A stretch of DNA of 64,000 nt from Spirochaetae bacterium HGW-Spirochaetae-1 (GCA_002839375.1 PGXY01000003.1:281863-345862); one strand, 5' to 3'; numbered from the stretch's first letter, positions 8,435 to 17,982 are shown. Notes: a model not told the origin generated them from the letters alone. Program-made: numbers and translations.

Positions 8435-9730
8435 TTATATTTCCCTGTTGTCTATGACACGAACGGCCTTTCCCGTGCTTGGCGGCAATGATCCCGGTTC
8501 AAGAAGTTCAACGAGAGGATTTATCGTAATGAGAGCACGCAGCTCCTCGGTTATTTTCGCCGAGAGGTTTTTCAGTCCCTTCAGGTCCCCGTGAAACATC
8601 TTGGAATAGAGTTCCACCTTAATGTGCATCCTGTCCAGGTTATTCTTCCGGTCAAGCACGATCTGGTAATTATTCCCCACCTCGGGGATCTTCATAAGCA
8701 CGGTCTCTATCTGCGAGGGGAAAACATTGACACCGCCGACAATGAGCATGTCGTCGGTCCTCCCCTTTATACGCGATATTCTGCGGTGAGTTCTGCCGCA
8801 GGGACACGGCTCAGGTATGATCCTGGTGAGATCCCGGGTCCGGTACCGAATGATAGGCATGGCCTCGCGATTCACATGGGTCAGAACCAGTTCCCCTTCC
8901 TCACCGTCGGGAAGAGCCTCCTCCGTATCGGGATCTATGATTTCCATTATATAGAAATCCTCCCAGAGGTGCATGCCGTTTTTATGGATACATTCAAAGG
9001 CGACGCCGGGACCGTTCATTTCCGACATCCCGTAGGAATTATAGGCTTCAAGGCCCCACTGCTCCTGTATCTTGTCCTTCACTCCCTCGGAATAGGGTTC
9101 CGCCCCCAGGTATGCCTTCCTTATTGACAGGTCATGGGGATCGATACCGTGCTCCAGGATGACCTCCACGAGATGCAGGGCATAACTGGGCGTTATATGA
9201 ATTACCGAGGTCTGGAAATCCTGTATCAGCTGAATCTGTTTGAGGCTGTTTCCCGTCGACGAGGGGATGACCATGCAGCCCAGCCTTTCAGCACCATAAT
9301 GAAGACCCAGGCCTCCCGTAAAGAGCCCGTATCCCATCATATTCTGAAAAACATCGTCGCGGGTCGTTCCCGTGGCCATCATACACCGGGCCACCAGGTC
9401 GGCCCAGTCGTTTATGTCCTTCTGTGTATAAAATATAACCGTTGATTTCCCCGTGGTGCCCGATGAGGCATGCATGCGCACAATATCGCTCCGCGGAACG
9501 GACACCATGCCATCGGGATAGCTGTACCGGAGATCATGCTTCGATGTGAAGGGCAAATCCCTGAGATGGTCCAGGCTTGTTATTCTGTCGATGTCGATAT
9601 TGTTATCATCAAATATCTTTTTATAATACGAAGTCCTGCGGGCGGACTCCAGGGCCGTCTTCAGCTTCCTGAACTGGAGCTGCTCCAGGCTTTTTCTATC
9701 GATGGCTTCAATATCCTTATTCCAGTACAT
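8435..9730 (-). CDS. paaK: Phenylacetate-CoA ligase (first copy)
   Basis: Activates phenylacetate or related arylacetates to CoA thioesters with ATP, giving AMP and PPi. The 431-residue protein has the short PaaK-type adenylate-forming architecture: SSGTTGKS (about residue 91-98), the YGMSEMNGPG motif (about 228-237), and RYRTRDLT (about 296) before the mobile C-terminal domain with GRTDDMLIVGG. Shine-Dalgarno AAGGA before the ATG at 9730. Co-transcribed with the ACT protein. With indolepyruvate oxidoreductases such ligases can work in reverse to make ATP; none is in this window. Confidence 0.92.
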   Translation of the reverse strand: MYWNKDIEAIDRKSLEQLQFRKLKTALESARRTSYYKKIFDDNNIDIDRITSLDHLRDLPFTSKHDLRYSYPDGMVSVPRSDIVRMHASSGTTGKSTVIFYTQKDINDWADLVARCMMATGTTRDDVFQNMMGYGLFTGGLGLHYGAERLGCMVIPSSTGNSLKQIQLIQDFQTSVIHITPSYALHLVEVILEHGIDPHDLSIRKAYLGAEPYSEGVKDKIQEQWGLEAYNSYGMSEMNGPGVAFECIHKNGMHLWEDFYIMEIIDPDTEEALPDGEEGELVLTHVNREAMPIIRYRTRDLTRIIPEPCPCGRTHRRISRIKGRTDDMLIVGGVNVFPSQIETVLMKIPEVGNNYQIVLDRKNNLDRMHIKVELYSKMFHGDLKGLKNLSAKITEELRALITINPLVELLEPGSLPPSTGKAVRVIDNREI

Positions 9731-9818
9731 GGCCGGTCCTTCAAGTGCTTATTGATAAATTATAAGCCGGGTAAACCCGGCGCAATCTGATTTTTCCTGT
9801 AAATAGATTCTTTTTACT

Positions 9819-9860
9819 TGTCAATAACTTATTGACTGTCAGGAAATTTATGATTATTCA
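9819..9860. promoter_or_regulatory. Back-to-back promoters sharing a 17-bp palindrome
   Basis: GTCAATAA-C-TTATTGAC at 9820-9836 is a perfect palindrome. Its two arms contain the -35 boxes of divergent promoters: TTGACA on minus (9824-9819, for paaK) and TTGACT on plus (9832-9837, then 17 bp to TATTCA at 9855-9860, for the P83/100 gene). The symmetry may partly come from the two -35 boxes themselves, but a dimeric repressor bound here would block both. Confidence 0.45.
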
Positions 9861-9929
9861 GCCGGAACCATATTTTTGGCTTGCATACGGCGGAAAATAC
9901 TTTATCCTGTACTGCACAGGAGGCTCCGT

Positions 9930-11693
9930 ATGCGAAAGCCCGTTTCTGCCGCCCTCATAATTACCATGCTGCATCTCTTCTATCCTTCCATTACCCGATC
10001 GCTGGAGGTTGACAGGGAAGAGATAAAAACCAGAAAGGTCACCTTTACTAATTACAAAGGCGCATATGGCAAAAAGGATTCCGTAAGGGCCATCGAGGAA
10101 ATAGGACTGCAACTGGGACGCGGTGTAAAAAAAGCGGGCCCCAATACACCTTACGGTTTCTATGGAAAATATTCCGTCATCCGCATTCTTTCCGACGAAG
10201 AGCCGGGCAAATTCCAGGCCGACATCATCTCCATTGACCGCAAAGCAAAAATAGGGCATATCATCAACGTGAGAAGGATCACCGCAGCCTACCTGACGGA
10301 GATGTACGGATATTCCCGCGAGGAGGCCCGGGCCCTGGCCCTCTTTATATCCTACTATAACGCCATTTACCGCGGAAACGTGGACTATTTCCGGGGCAAA
10401 TACAAAAGCCTCATGATGAAGCACATAAACACTAAAAATGCCGGGATATCCACGCATTACTCCCGCTGGCCCGGCGCAACAAAGCTCATCATCCCTCTCA
10501 CGGGAACCGGCCCGGGAGAACCGGGAAAGATCGACCCCTTCACTATCTCCGACAGGAATGTCAATGACCAGGTTCGCAAAGATGAAAGCAGCATCGATGA
10601 AAGAAAAGACCTCCACGAGTTGAAAAAACGCAACATTGAAGAGGAAACGACAAAGCTGGAAAAGGAAAAAATCCTCATTGCGGAAAAGGAAAAAATAATT
10701 ACCACCGAAGAAAAAGAGATCCAAAAGAATAAAGATGAAAACGAGCGGCAGAAAAAGGATCTGGAAAACAAAAAGGAATTACTGCGCAAAGAAAAGGATA
10801 CACTGAAATCACAGCCGGAAAGCGGTGAAAAAAGAAAAAAAGAGGGAACGATAAAAGAAAAGGAAAAAAAACTCGAGGAAGACCGGAATCGCCTGGAAAA
10901 AGAGGAACAGAAAAGAAAGGCGGACGAGGACAAGATCCGGGAGAAAAAGGAAGAACTGAAAAAGAAAAAAGACTCGGCCGAACGGAAAGACAGGGTGCTT
11001 GAAGATAAGAAAAAGATAGTCGCCGAAGAAAAAAAAGAACTGGAAAAGGACGGTGACGGTAAAACAAAAATACGCGCCGGTGACGGGGAAAAAAAACTCG
11101 AACAAAAGGAAACAGAGCTGAATAAACGCGAGGAGGAACTGGATCTGCGCGAGAACAAACTCAGAGAAAAAGCGCTTGATGAAAATATCTACGACTCCAT
11201 GCTCTACTATCTGAAAGTAAAGGAATACCTGCAGGGGGGCCACTACAACAATGAGCTTTACATGATAGATCCGGCCTCGAGAAAAATCGTATTTAAATCA
11301 CCCATCGATAACATATGCGGCCGCCGGTACGATATATTTTCCAAAGGCATTGTGGTGATAACACACCTGGGCAACCACCAGTCCGGGCACCGACTGACCC
11401 TCATCGACCGCAAAACCCTGAAACCCATCAGTTCCGGCGATGATGACGTATTCTGGCGGAGTTTTATCGAGATCCGCGAAGACCATATCTACGCCATCAT
11501 GGTAGAAAGCGGGCGCTACTACCTGGGCAAGTATGACCTCAATTTCAAGATAGTGGCCCGCTCCGGCGAGTGGATAAATGAAGACACCTTTATCAGCTTT
11601 TTCGGCGATTATATCTATATCAACCGCTACGACAAGCAGATAATCGTCCTGAATAAAAACGATCTCACCCTGGTAGATATGATCAAGCCGTAA
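9930..11693 (+). CDS. Spirochaete P83/100-family protein
   Basis: A 587-residue exported protein of the family named after Borrelia P83/100 antigen. Layout: signal peptide about 1-25, conserved N-terminal domain about 25-200 (YGKYSVIRI.., YGYSREEARALALFISYYNA.., NVDYFRGKY), a highly charged Lys/Glu coiled coil about 210-420, and a C-terminal domain about 425-587 with repeated beta-propeller-like strands (SRKIVFKSPI, DRKTLKPISS). I chose the ATG at 9930 because AGGAGG lies 6 bp before it; a TTG 54 bp upstream is in frame but has no ribosome site and would spoil the signal peptide. Function is unknown even in Borrelia; periplasmic location is inferred. Confidence 0.88.
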   Translation: MRKPVSAALIITMLHLFYPSITRSLEVDREEIKTRKVTFTNYKGAYGKKDSVRAIEEIGLQLGRGVKKAGPNTPYGFYGKYSVIRILSDEEPGKFQADIISIDRKAKIGHIINVRRITAAYLTEMYGYSREEARALALFISYYNAIYRGNVDYFRGKYKSLMMKHINTKNAGISTHYSRWPGATKLIIPLTGTGPGEPGKIDPFTISDRNVNDQVRKDESSIDERKDLHELKKRNIEEETTKLEKEKILIAEKEKIITTEEKEIQKNKDENERQKKDLENKKELLRKEKDTLKSQPESGEKRKKEGTIKEKEKKLEEDRNRLEKEEQKRKADEDKIREKKEELKKKKDSAERKDRVLEDKKKIVAEEKKELEKDGDGKTKIRAGDGEKKLEQKETELNKREEELDLRENKLREKALDENIYDSMLYYLKVKEYLQGGHYNNELYMIDPASRKIVFKSPIDNICGRRYDIFSKGIVVITHLGNHQSGHRLTLIDRKTLKPISSGDDDVFWRSFIEIREDHIYAIMVESGRYYLGKYDLNFKIVARSGEWINEDTFISFFGDYIYINRYDKQIIVLNKNDLTLVDMIKP

Positions 11694-11716
11694 TTTCCGC
11701 CTGACCGCAGGCCCGG

Positions 11717-12907
11717 TTAGTGGAGCTTGATGATTATCTCAACACGGCGGTTTTTTTGCCGCCCCTCTTTTGTATCGTTGCCGGCCATGGGCTTGTCCGG
11801 CCCGAATCCCCGGTATGAAAACTTATCATGACCCATGCGGGGTTTCAGATATTCCGCCACGGTGCGGGCCCGCTCCTTCGAAAGATTCTGGTTGTAATTG
11901 TAGCTGCCCATATCATCAGTATGCCCCTCAACGATGATTTCCCTGTCGGGATACTTTTCCCGGAGAAGGGCTATCACTTTCTCCAGGGTCGCTTTTGTAT
12001 CGGCGCGTATGGCAGAGGAATCAAAATCGAAGAGCACTTCGCCCATGCGGAGGACCAGCCCTCTTTTTTCCGTATCCACATCGATGCCGCTGCCGCCAGG
12101 CAGGACCTTCTGTATTTCCTCTCTGGCCTTCTCCTTTTCTTTTTCCGTAACTGCAGCGTAGAGCTTATTGGTGCTGTCAATATTCATGCGGAATTCGTGA
12201 GTGTCAATACCGGTCTGCCCGGTCCCAAAGGCGAAAACAATGCGGTACGTGTCCCGGTATTCCACGGGCGTGCCCTGCGTCATGTCCCAGCGGATGACAC
12301 CGTCGTTCCGTCCCGCTATCTTTACGGGAAAATCGCGAGGATATTTACTCCCCCGAAGATCCATGTCGATAACGTACTTATATTTGATTACCGCTATCTC
12401 GCTCCCTGCCATTTTCTCCACTTCGGAAAAAACATATTCTACGGGAAAAATAAGTTTGAAGGCCCGGGAAAAATTATTCAGTACCAGCTCGCCCGGGGCG
12501 GTCCATGTATCACCGGTGTTTACCTCTCTATCGGGAAAGGACGGCACGTGACGAAGGTTGGGCATGTAGGATTTTGCATCAACGATGAATCGCCCCGTGG
12601 GACTTATGGAAAAATCGGCATTGTACTGTTCTCTTACGGTGAAAACGGTCTCTCCCGATTCGCGTTGAAAAACCGTAAAGACACCCTTCACCCTGCTGGC
12701 ATCCTTGCCCTGCTCATAGCAGGTGAGATCGATAATGTTGCGTTCCTCATGTGTGCGGTTCAACCGGGCATTGATGTAGTAGTTGACCCTGGCGGTGCGC
12801 ACGATCTCCAGGCGCTCATTCAGGGGGATATTCCACCTGAGCTGTCCCGCGTAAACCTGAGAGCCCGCCAGGGATATCATCATCAATAAGCACATGCCAC
12901 GTTTCAT
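11717..12907 (-). CDS. OmpA-family peptidoglycan-associated protein
   Basis: A 396-residue exported protein: signal peptide about 1-20 (ends VYAG), a roughly 230-residue domain of beta strands unlike the OmpA barrel, and a C-terminal OmpA-like domain (about 285-396) with LFDFDSSAIR, GHTDDMGSYNYNQNLS and RRVEI, which binds diaminopimelate-type peptidoglycan. Likely tethers an outer-membrane or periplasmic function to the wall. Convergent with the P83/100 gene (23-bp gap). GAGGT lies 8 bp before the ATG. Confidence 0.87.
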   Translation of the reverse strand: MKRGMCLLMMISLAGSQVYAGQLRWNIPLNERLEIVRTARVNYYINARLNRTHEERNIIDLTCYEQGKDASRVKGVFTVFQRESGETVFTVREQYNADFSISPTGRFIVDAKSYMPNLRHVPSFPDREVNTGDTWTAPGELVLNNFSRAFKLIFPVEYVFSEVEKMAGSEIAVIKYKYVIDMDLRGSKYPRDFPVKIAGRNDGVIRWDMTQGTPVEYRDTYRIVFAFGTGQTGIDTHEFRMNIDSTNKLYAAVTEKEKEKAREEIQKVLPGGSGIDVDTEKRGLVLRMGEVLFDFDSSAIRADTKATLEKVIALLREKYPDREIIVEGHTDDMGSYNYNQNLSKERARTVAEYLKPRMGHDKFSYRGFGPDKPMAGNDTKEGRQKNRRVEIIIKLH

Positions 12908-13222
12908 CGTATAACCTCACTGATGCATATACGCATCTTAATCTGTATTGAAGTAGGGGAAGACCATGGATGGAATTTATCCTGTCTTATAGTATCGGCA
13001 TAATGATTCCACACTATATAGTATTATCGACAGGGTAAAAGAGAGGCGCGGGAAGACACTTATATTTCGTCTTATAGTCTTACTATCACGATATAATCTC
13101 CAATAAAAAATACTGACCAGCCGGTTTTTTAATTGATTTTTTTTCACCCTAATTATTACTTGTTAGCGGAGTCACTGGAAGGCTTTGTTTTTCTCACAAT
13201 TCAATATACAGAGGAGCGTCAT
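12908..13222. other. Divergent intergenic region with repeated GTCTTATAGT
   Basis: A 315-bp gene-free gap between the OmpA-family gene and the acyl-CoA synthetase. The decamer GTCTTATAGT occurs twice (12984-12993 and 13069-13078); CCTGTC (12981-12986) and GACAGG (13029-13034) form a spaced inverted repeat, and ACTATATAGT (13013-13022) is a palindrome. This could be an operator region for fatty-acid genes, but no known motif was recognised. Confidence 0.4.
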
Positions 13223-15043
13223 ATGTCTTTGCAGGATTTAAAAAATACGACAATTCCTGTCGTGTTTCAGAGTCAGGCGCAAAAATACGGGAGCAGAGTC
13301 TGTGTTCAGTATAAGGACGGCACGGATAAAAAATATCGCGATCTGTCCTGGAGCGCCATGAATGACATGGTCCATAAAATTGGATGGTATCTCCTTTCAC
13401 AGGGAGTTAAAAAAGGAGACCGGGTTGCCATTTTTTCGGCTAACCGGCCCGAGTGGTGGATTGCCGACCTGGCGATCCTTTCCATAGGAGCCATCAATGT
13501 CCCCATATATTCCACCAATTCCGTTGAAGAAACCCATTATGTCATAGATCATTCAGGGGCTATCATATGTTTCTGCGGTTCGGAAGACCAGATGGAAAAA
13601 ACCCTGAAAGCAAAAAAGAAACTTCCAAAACTGAAAAAGATCATTGTTTTCGACGATGTCCAGGTAAAAAAACGCGAAGTCGCCACCTTTGCCGATGCCA
13701 TGAAAAGCGGTGAAGCATACAACAAGAAAGGAGATTTTGAAAAGAGACTCAAAGCGGTAAAACCGAAAGACCTGGCCACCATAATGTATACATCGGGGAC
13801 AACGGGGAATCCCAAGGGAGTAATGCTCTCCCATGATAACTTCATCTCGGACGTCCGCCAGATTCTCAACGATTTTAAGGAATATATTCACGACGGGCAC
13901 AGGCTCCTTTCCCTGCTTCCCCTGTCCCATTCATTTGAGAGGACGTCGGGATACTATATGGCCATGTGCGCGGGATGCTCAGTCGCCTTTGCCGAGGATT
14001 TTTCCACTCTCCTCGCGGACCTCCAGGCCATACGCCCCACCTTCATGGTAAGCGTGCCGCGCGTGTATGAAAAGATTCATTCCACCATACTGACACGGCT
14101 TCCCGAAGCGTCCAAAGCGAAGCAGTTCATGTTTAAAATGGCCACGAAAACCGCGGCGAAAAACCTTCCCTACGAATGTAACGGCTGGAAGAGAAAGGGT
14201 CTCTTCGCCCTGAAGTACAATCTCTTTGACAAACTGGTCTATTCCAAAATAAAAGAAGCCCTGGGCATGGACAAAATCTCATACATAGTCTCCGGCGGCG
14301 CGCCGCTGTCCATCTCCGATGCGGAATTTTTCATCGGCATGGGCCTGCGCATTCTCGAGGGATTCGGTCTCACGGAAACCACGCCGGTAACCAACGTGAA
14401 TACCCCCTGGAAAATCAAACCGGGAACCATCGGCCCCGCTCTGAGCGAGACAAAAGAGAAGATATCCGACGAAGGGGAACTGCTCATCAAGGGTCCCCAG
14501 GTCATGCAGGGATACTACAAGAACAAAAAGGCCACGGAAGAGGCCTTCACCAAGGACGGATGGTTTCGCACCGGAGACATGGCCGTTATCGACAATGAAG
14601 GATACGTGGCCATCACGGGACGCATCAAGGACATCATCGTCACCGCCGGCGGAAAAAATATTTCGCCCCAGAACATAGAAAACAGTCTCAAGGAATCGAT
14701 CTATATTGAGCAGGTCGCCATTATAGGAGACAGACGGAAATATCTCTCCGCCCTGGTCATCCCCGCTTTTGAGGGCCTTACCACGTGGGCAAAGAGAAAT
14801 GGCATCAGCTATACCGACAACAATGACCTGGTCAAAAACAAATCGGTCATCGGACTCATCGGTTCCGAGATCGAAAAATACACAAAACAATTCGCCCGCG
14901 TCGAACAGATACGCAAGTTTTCACTTCTCGACGCGGAATGGACGCAGGATACAGGCGAGCTTACCCCGTCACTCAAGGTCAAACGCCGGGTGATCGAAAC
15001 GAAGTACCAGGACGCTATTGAAGCCATGTATCCCCCTGAATAA
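13223..15043 (+). CDS. Long-chain acyl-CoA synthetase (AMP-forming)
   Basis: Activates long-chain fatty acids to acyl-CoA with ATP. The 606-residue protein has the adenylate-forming motifs YTSGTTGNPKG (about 192-202), a gate-type GFGLTETTPV (about 375), GWFRTGDMA (about 445) and GRIKDIIVTAGGKNISP (about 464-480), as in FadD15/FAA-type synthetases. The ATG at 13223 is chosen because GAGGAG lies 6 bp before it; an upstream in-frame ATG at 13133 has no ribosome site. It is followed by a strong terminator and looks monocistronic. Confidence 0.92.
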   Translation: MSLQDLKNTTIPVVFQSQAQKYGSRVCVQYKDGTDKKYRDLSWSAMNDMVHKIGWYLLSQGVKKGDRVAIFSANRPEWWIADLAILSIGAINVPIYSTNSVEETHYVIDHSGAIICFCGSEDQMEKTLKAKKKLPKLKKIIVFDDVQVKKREVATFADAMKSGEAYNKKGDFEKRLKAVKPKDLATIMYTSGTTGNPKGVMLSHDNFISDVRQILNDFKEYIHDGHRLLSLLPLSHSFERTSGYYMAMCAGCSVAFAEDFSTLLADLQAIRPTFMVSVPRVYEKIHSTILTRLPEASKAKQFMFKMATKTAAKNLPYECNGWKRKGLFALKYNLFDKLVYSKIKEALGMDKISYIVSGGAPLSISDAEFFIGMGLRILEGFGLTETTPVTNVNTPWKIKPGTIGPALSETKEKISDEGELLIKGPQVMQGYYKNKKATEEAFTKDGWFRTGDMAVIDNEGYVAITGRIKDIIVTAGGKNISPQNIENSLKESIYIEQVAIIGDRRKYLSALVIPAFEGLTTWAKRNGISYTDNNDLVKNKSVIGLIGSEIEKYTKQFARVEQIRKFSLLDAEWTQDTGELTPSLKVKRRVIETKYQDAIEAMYPPE

Positions 15044-15090
15044 GCTTAACATATTCCTCTAATAATTATTCTGGTTGATTAATACATTCA

Positions 15091-15120
15091 CTCCCGGAGT
15101 CACCTCCGGGAGCTTTTTTT
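15091..15120 (+). terminator. Rho-independent terminator of the acyl-CoA synthetase gene
   Basis: CTCCCGGAG (15091-15099) pairs perfectly with CTCCGGGAG (15104-15112) around a TCAC loop and is followed by a run of seven T. Confidence 0.92.
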
Positions 15121-15149
15121 ATTCAGGGGATTTACGAATACCGGGGCTG

Positions 15150-16448
15150 TTAACGACGGTCTATGACCACGTAGGGTTTGCCGCCCGAGGTTTTTCTGAA
15201 TGTTTCCTGTTCGACCAGGGTAATACGCGCCGCAATACCGATATCCGCAAGCAGCATTTTAGACATCCTGCTTTTCATTTCCATCAGCCGCTTTATCTCA
15301 TCATTGAACAGGCTGTCCGAAACCTCTATTAGAATTTCCATTGTATCTATCCCATCCTCGTTCTCGATGATGATCTGAAAATGGGGTGCGACACCCTCGG
15401 ACCTGAGCAGGACCTCTTCTATCTGGGCCGGGAACACATTGATTCCCTTGATCACGATGAGATCATCGGTGCGCGCAGCCACGCGGTTCATCCTTACAAA
15501 GGTCCTTCCACAGGCGCAGGGTCCGTCAATCAGAGACGAAAGGTCCCCGGTCCGGTATCGTATGAGAGGGAATCCCTCGCGTGTGATGGTGGTAAAAACC
15601 AGTTCCCCTTCCCCGCCGGGACTAACGGGCTGAAGCGTATGGGGATCTATCACTTCTACGATAAAATGGTCCTCGTTGATATGCAGTCCGTTCTTTTCCC
15701 GGCATTCGCCCGAGGTTCCGGGACCCACGAGCTCGTTGATCCCGTAATGATTAAAGGCCGATATGTGAAGCTTTTCCTCTATGCCGGCTCGTATTTTTTC
15801 GCTCCACGCCTCGGCGCCGAATATGCCGAGCCGAAGGTTCAGTTCCTCGGGATGGATGTTCATCTCCTTCAGGTTATTGGCGATATCGATGGCGTAACTT
15901 GGAGTGCTGAGAAGTGCCGAGGTTTTATAATCCCTCATAATCATAATCTGGTCGCCGATCTTCCTGGTCGATGAGGAGGGGATTACCGATGCCCCCAGGG
16001 ATTCTGCTCCATAATGAATCCCGAAAGCCCCGGTGAACATGCTATAGTCAAAAGCAATCTGGAGAAAATCTTGCTCTGTGATACCAACTGCCACGAGAAG
16101 CCTGGCGACGATTTCCGACCAGTTTTTCAGGTCATTACGGGTATAACCGATGGCGATGGGTTTCCCCGTACGACCGCTCGAAGAATGTATCCGCACAATG
16201 TCGCGGAGAGGTACGGCGAACATGCCGTAAGGATAGCTGTTTCTCAGGTCTTCCTTGGTGGTAAAGGGAAGGTTTTTAATGTCATCGATGGCGGTTATTT
16301 TTTCTATGTCAATTTTACATTCATCGAACTTCTTTCGATAGAACTCCACATTGCGGTAGACCCTGTTAAGAGTGCTCTGCAGCCTTTCCGTCTGCAGCTG
16401 TTCCAGTTCCCTGCGGGGCATCTTTTCAAATTTTTCATTATGAATCAT
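15150..16448 (-). CDS. Phenylacetate-CoA ligase homologue (second copy) in the liv operon
   Basis: A 432-residue PaaK-family adenylate-forming ligase, clearly paralogous to the 8435-9730 copy. Motifs: SSSGRTGKPIAIGYT (about 89-103), YGINELVGPGTSGE (about 227-240), RYRTGDLS (about 295). The usual SSGTTGK phosphate loop reads SSGRTGK here; the Thr-to-Arg change lies in the ATP-phosphate loop and may alter activity or substrate. It is the last gene of the livKHMGF operon, 15 bp after livF, suggesting it acts on a product of the transported amino acid. Substrate unknown. Confidence 0.88.
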   Translation of the reverse strand: MIHNEKFEKMPRRELEQLQTERLQSTLNRVYRNVEFYRKKFDECKIDIEKITAIDDIKNLPFTTKEDLRNSYPYGMFAVPLRDIVRIHSSSGRTGKPIAIGYTRNDLKNWSEIVARLLVAVGITEQDFLQIAFDYSMFTGAFGIHYGAESLGASVIPSSSTRKIGDQIMIMRDYKTSALLSTPSYAIDIANNLKEMNIHPEELNLRLGIFGAEAWSEKIRAGIEEKLHISAFNHYGINELVGPGTSGECREKNGLHINEDHFIVEVIDPHTLQPVSPGGEGELVFTTITREGFPLIRYRTGDLSSLIDGPCACGRTFVRMNRVAARTDDLIVIKGINVFPAQIEEVLLRSEGVAPHFQIIIENEDGIDTMEILIEVSDSLFNDEIKRLMEMKSRMSKMLLADIGIAARITLVEQETFRKTSGGKPYVVIDRR

Positions 16449-16463
16449 GCGTACCTCCCTATC

Positions 16464-17225
16464 TTACTGCCTCTCGGGCCTGTTACCATTGACGTCGCCG
16501 ATGCTCTTATAATCCTTGCCAAGATAAGCCCTCTGCACGTCGTTATTATTGAGCAGTTCGTCGGCTGATTCCTCCAGCATTATCTGTCCCGTTTCAATGA
16601 CATATCCCCGGTCCGAAATATGAAGCGCGGCCCGGGCATTCTGTTCCACGAGCAGTATGGTGTTGCCGCGTTCTCTCAGTTTCACGATGATGCTGAAAAT
16701 ATCCTTTACGATGAGGGGAGCGAGTCCCATGGATGGTTCATCGAGCATTATGAGTTTCGGCCGGGCCATGAGCGCACGCCCGATGGCCAGCATCTGCTGC
16801 TCTCCACCGGAAAGCGTTCCTGCCAGCTGTTCCTTTCGTTCCAGGAGACGGGGGAAGAGAGAGTATACGTTATCCAGCTCTTCACGGATAAGCCGCCCTT
16901 CCCTTTTTCTCCGCAGCGGGTAGGCCCCCAGCAGGAGATTCTCCCGCACGGTCATGGTGCTGAAGACCTGGCGGCCTTCGGGAACAAGAGAGCAGCCCGC
17001 CGCGACGATGTTTTCCGGACTTGCCTGGTGCAGTTTTCTCTCTTCAAAGAGAATCTCGCCCTCCCTGGTTTTTATGATGCCGGCAATGGTCTGCAACAAT
17101 GTCGTTTTACCCGCTCCATTGGCACCGATTATGCTGACAATTTCACCGGGATTGATGTGCATTGAAATCCCCTTCAGCACCCTGAGCTTGCCGTATCCCG
17201 ACTGAAGGTTCCTGACTTTAAGCAT
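16464..17225 (-). CDS. livF: Branched-chain amino acid ABC transporter ATPase LivF
   Basis: One of two ATPases of a LIV-type importer. The 253-residue protein has Walker A GANGAGKTT (about 34-42), ABC signature LSGGEQQ (about 138), Walker B LIMLDEP (about 158) and an H-loop region LLVEQNA (where LivF has Gln-Asn in place of His). Overlaps the end of livG by 8 bp. Length is slightly above E. coli LivF (237). Confidence 0.93.
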   Translation of the reverse strand: MLKVRNLQSGYGKLRVLKGISMHINPGEIVSIIGANGAGKTTLLQTIAGIIKTREGEILFEERKLHQASPENIVAAGCSLVPEGRQVFSTMTVRENLLLGAYPLRRKREGRLIREELDNVYSLFPRLLERKEQLAGTLSGGEQQMLAIGRALMARPKLIMLDEPSMGLAPLIVKDIFSIIVKLRERGNTILLVEQNARAALHISDRGYVIETGQIMLEESADELLNNNDVQRAYLGKDYKSIGDVNGNRPERQ

Positions 17226-17982
17226 TGTCCTCTCCCAGGTATACCTTAATCACTTCGTCATTTTTCTGTATCTCTTCCGGAGTCCCCTGGGCGATTCTAC
17301 GCCCTGAACTGAGCACCACGATTTCATCCGATATGTCCATGATGAGCGACATGTCATGTTCAATTATGAGGATGGTTATGCCCCAGTCCCGTATGCGCTG
17401 TATTGTCCCGGCGATCCCGGCCGTTTCATAAATATTAAGCCCGGCCGCAGGCTCATCGAGAAGCAGCAGCTCGGGCTCCATGGCCAGGGCGCGGGCAAAC
17501 TCAACGGTGCGCTGCTGGCCAAAGGCAAGACTTGTAGCGTCATGCTGTGCCAGGTCGCCGATTTCCAGCATCTCCAGGAGCTCCATGGACTTTTGCCTGA
17601 TGGCTTTCTCCTCTTTCATCGTGGCCGGGAGTGACAGCATGCCCGAGAAGAAACCCGATCTGCTTCGCACGTGCCGTCCCACCATAACATTTTCCAGGAC
17701 CGTCATATGGGAATAGAGTTTGATATTCTGGAATGTCCGGGCTATGCCGCAGGAAGCGATTTTATACGGAGGCAGTTTCCCAATCTGCCGGTCATTGAAG
17801 CGTATCTTTCCTGAATCTGCTTTAAGGGAACCGGCAATGAGATTGAAAAGGGTCGTCTTACCGGCGCCGTTGGGACCGATAACGGCTTTGATCATGTTTT
17901 TCTCAACGGAGAAACTCACATCGTCCACGGCGCGGAGTCCTCCGAAGGAACGGCTGAGATTGCTGACTTCCAGTATATTCAT
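17218..17982 (-). CDS. livG: Branched-chain amino acid ABC transporter ATPase LivG
   Basis: Second ATPase of the importer. The 254-residue protein has Walker A GPNGAGKTT (about 36-44), LivG-type AFGQQRTVEFARAL signature (about 151-164), Walker B LLLLDEPAAGLN (about 170) and the switch His in IIEHDM. 41 bp separate it from livM. The LSYGQ-type signature is here LAFGQQ, normal for this subfamily. Confidence 0.93.
   Translation of the reverse strand: MNILEVSNLSRSFGGLRAVDDVSFSVEKNMIKAVIGPNGAGKTTLFNLIAGSLKADSGKIRFNDRQIGKLPPYKIASCGIARTFQNIKLYSHMTVLENVMVGRHVRSRSGFFSGMLSLPATMKEEKAIRQKSMELLEMLEIGDLAQHDATSLAFGQQRTVEFARALAMEPELLLLDEPAAGLNIYETAGIAGTIQRIRDWGITILIIEHDMSLIMDISDEIVVLSSGRRIAQGTPEEIQKNDEVIKVYLGEDNA

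Noticed and set aside
10457-11243. Long Ser/Phe-rich minus-strand frames opposite the P83/100 gene
   Set aside because: They are the reverse of the Lys/Glu coiled-coil codons (AAA/GAA giving TTT/TTC), a known artefact; no ribosome site or domain.
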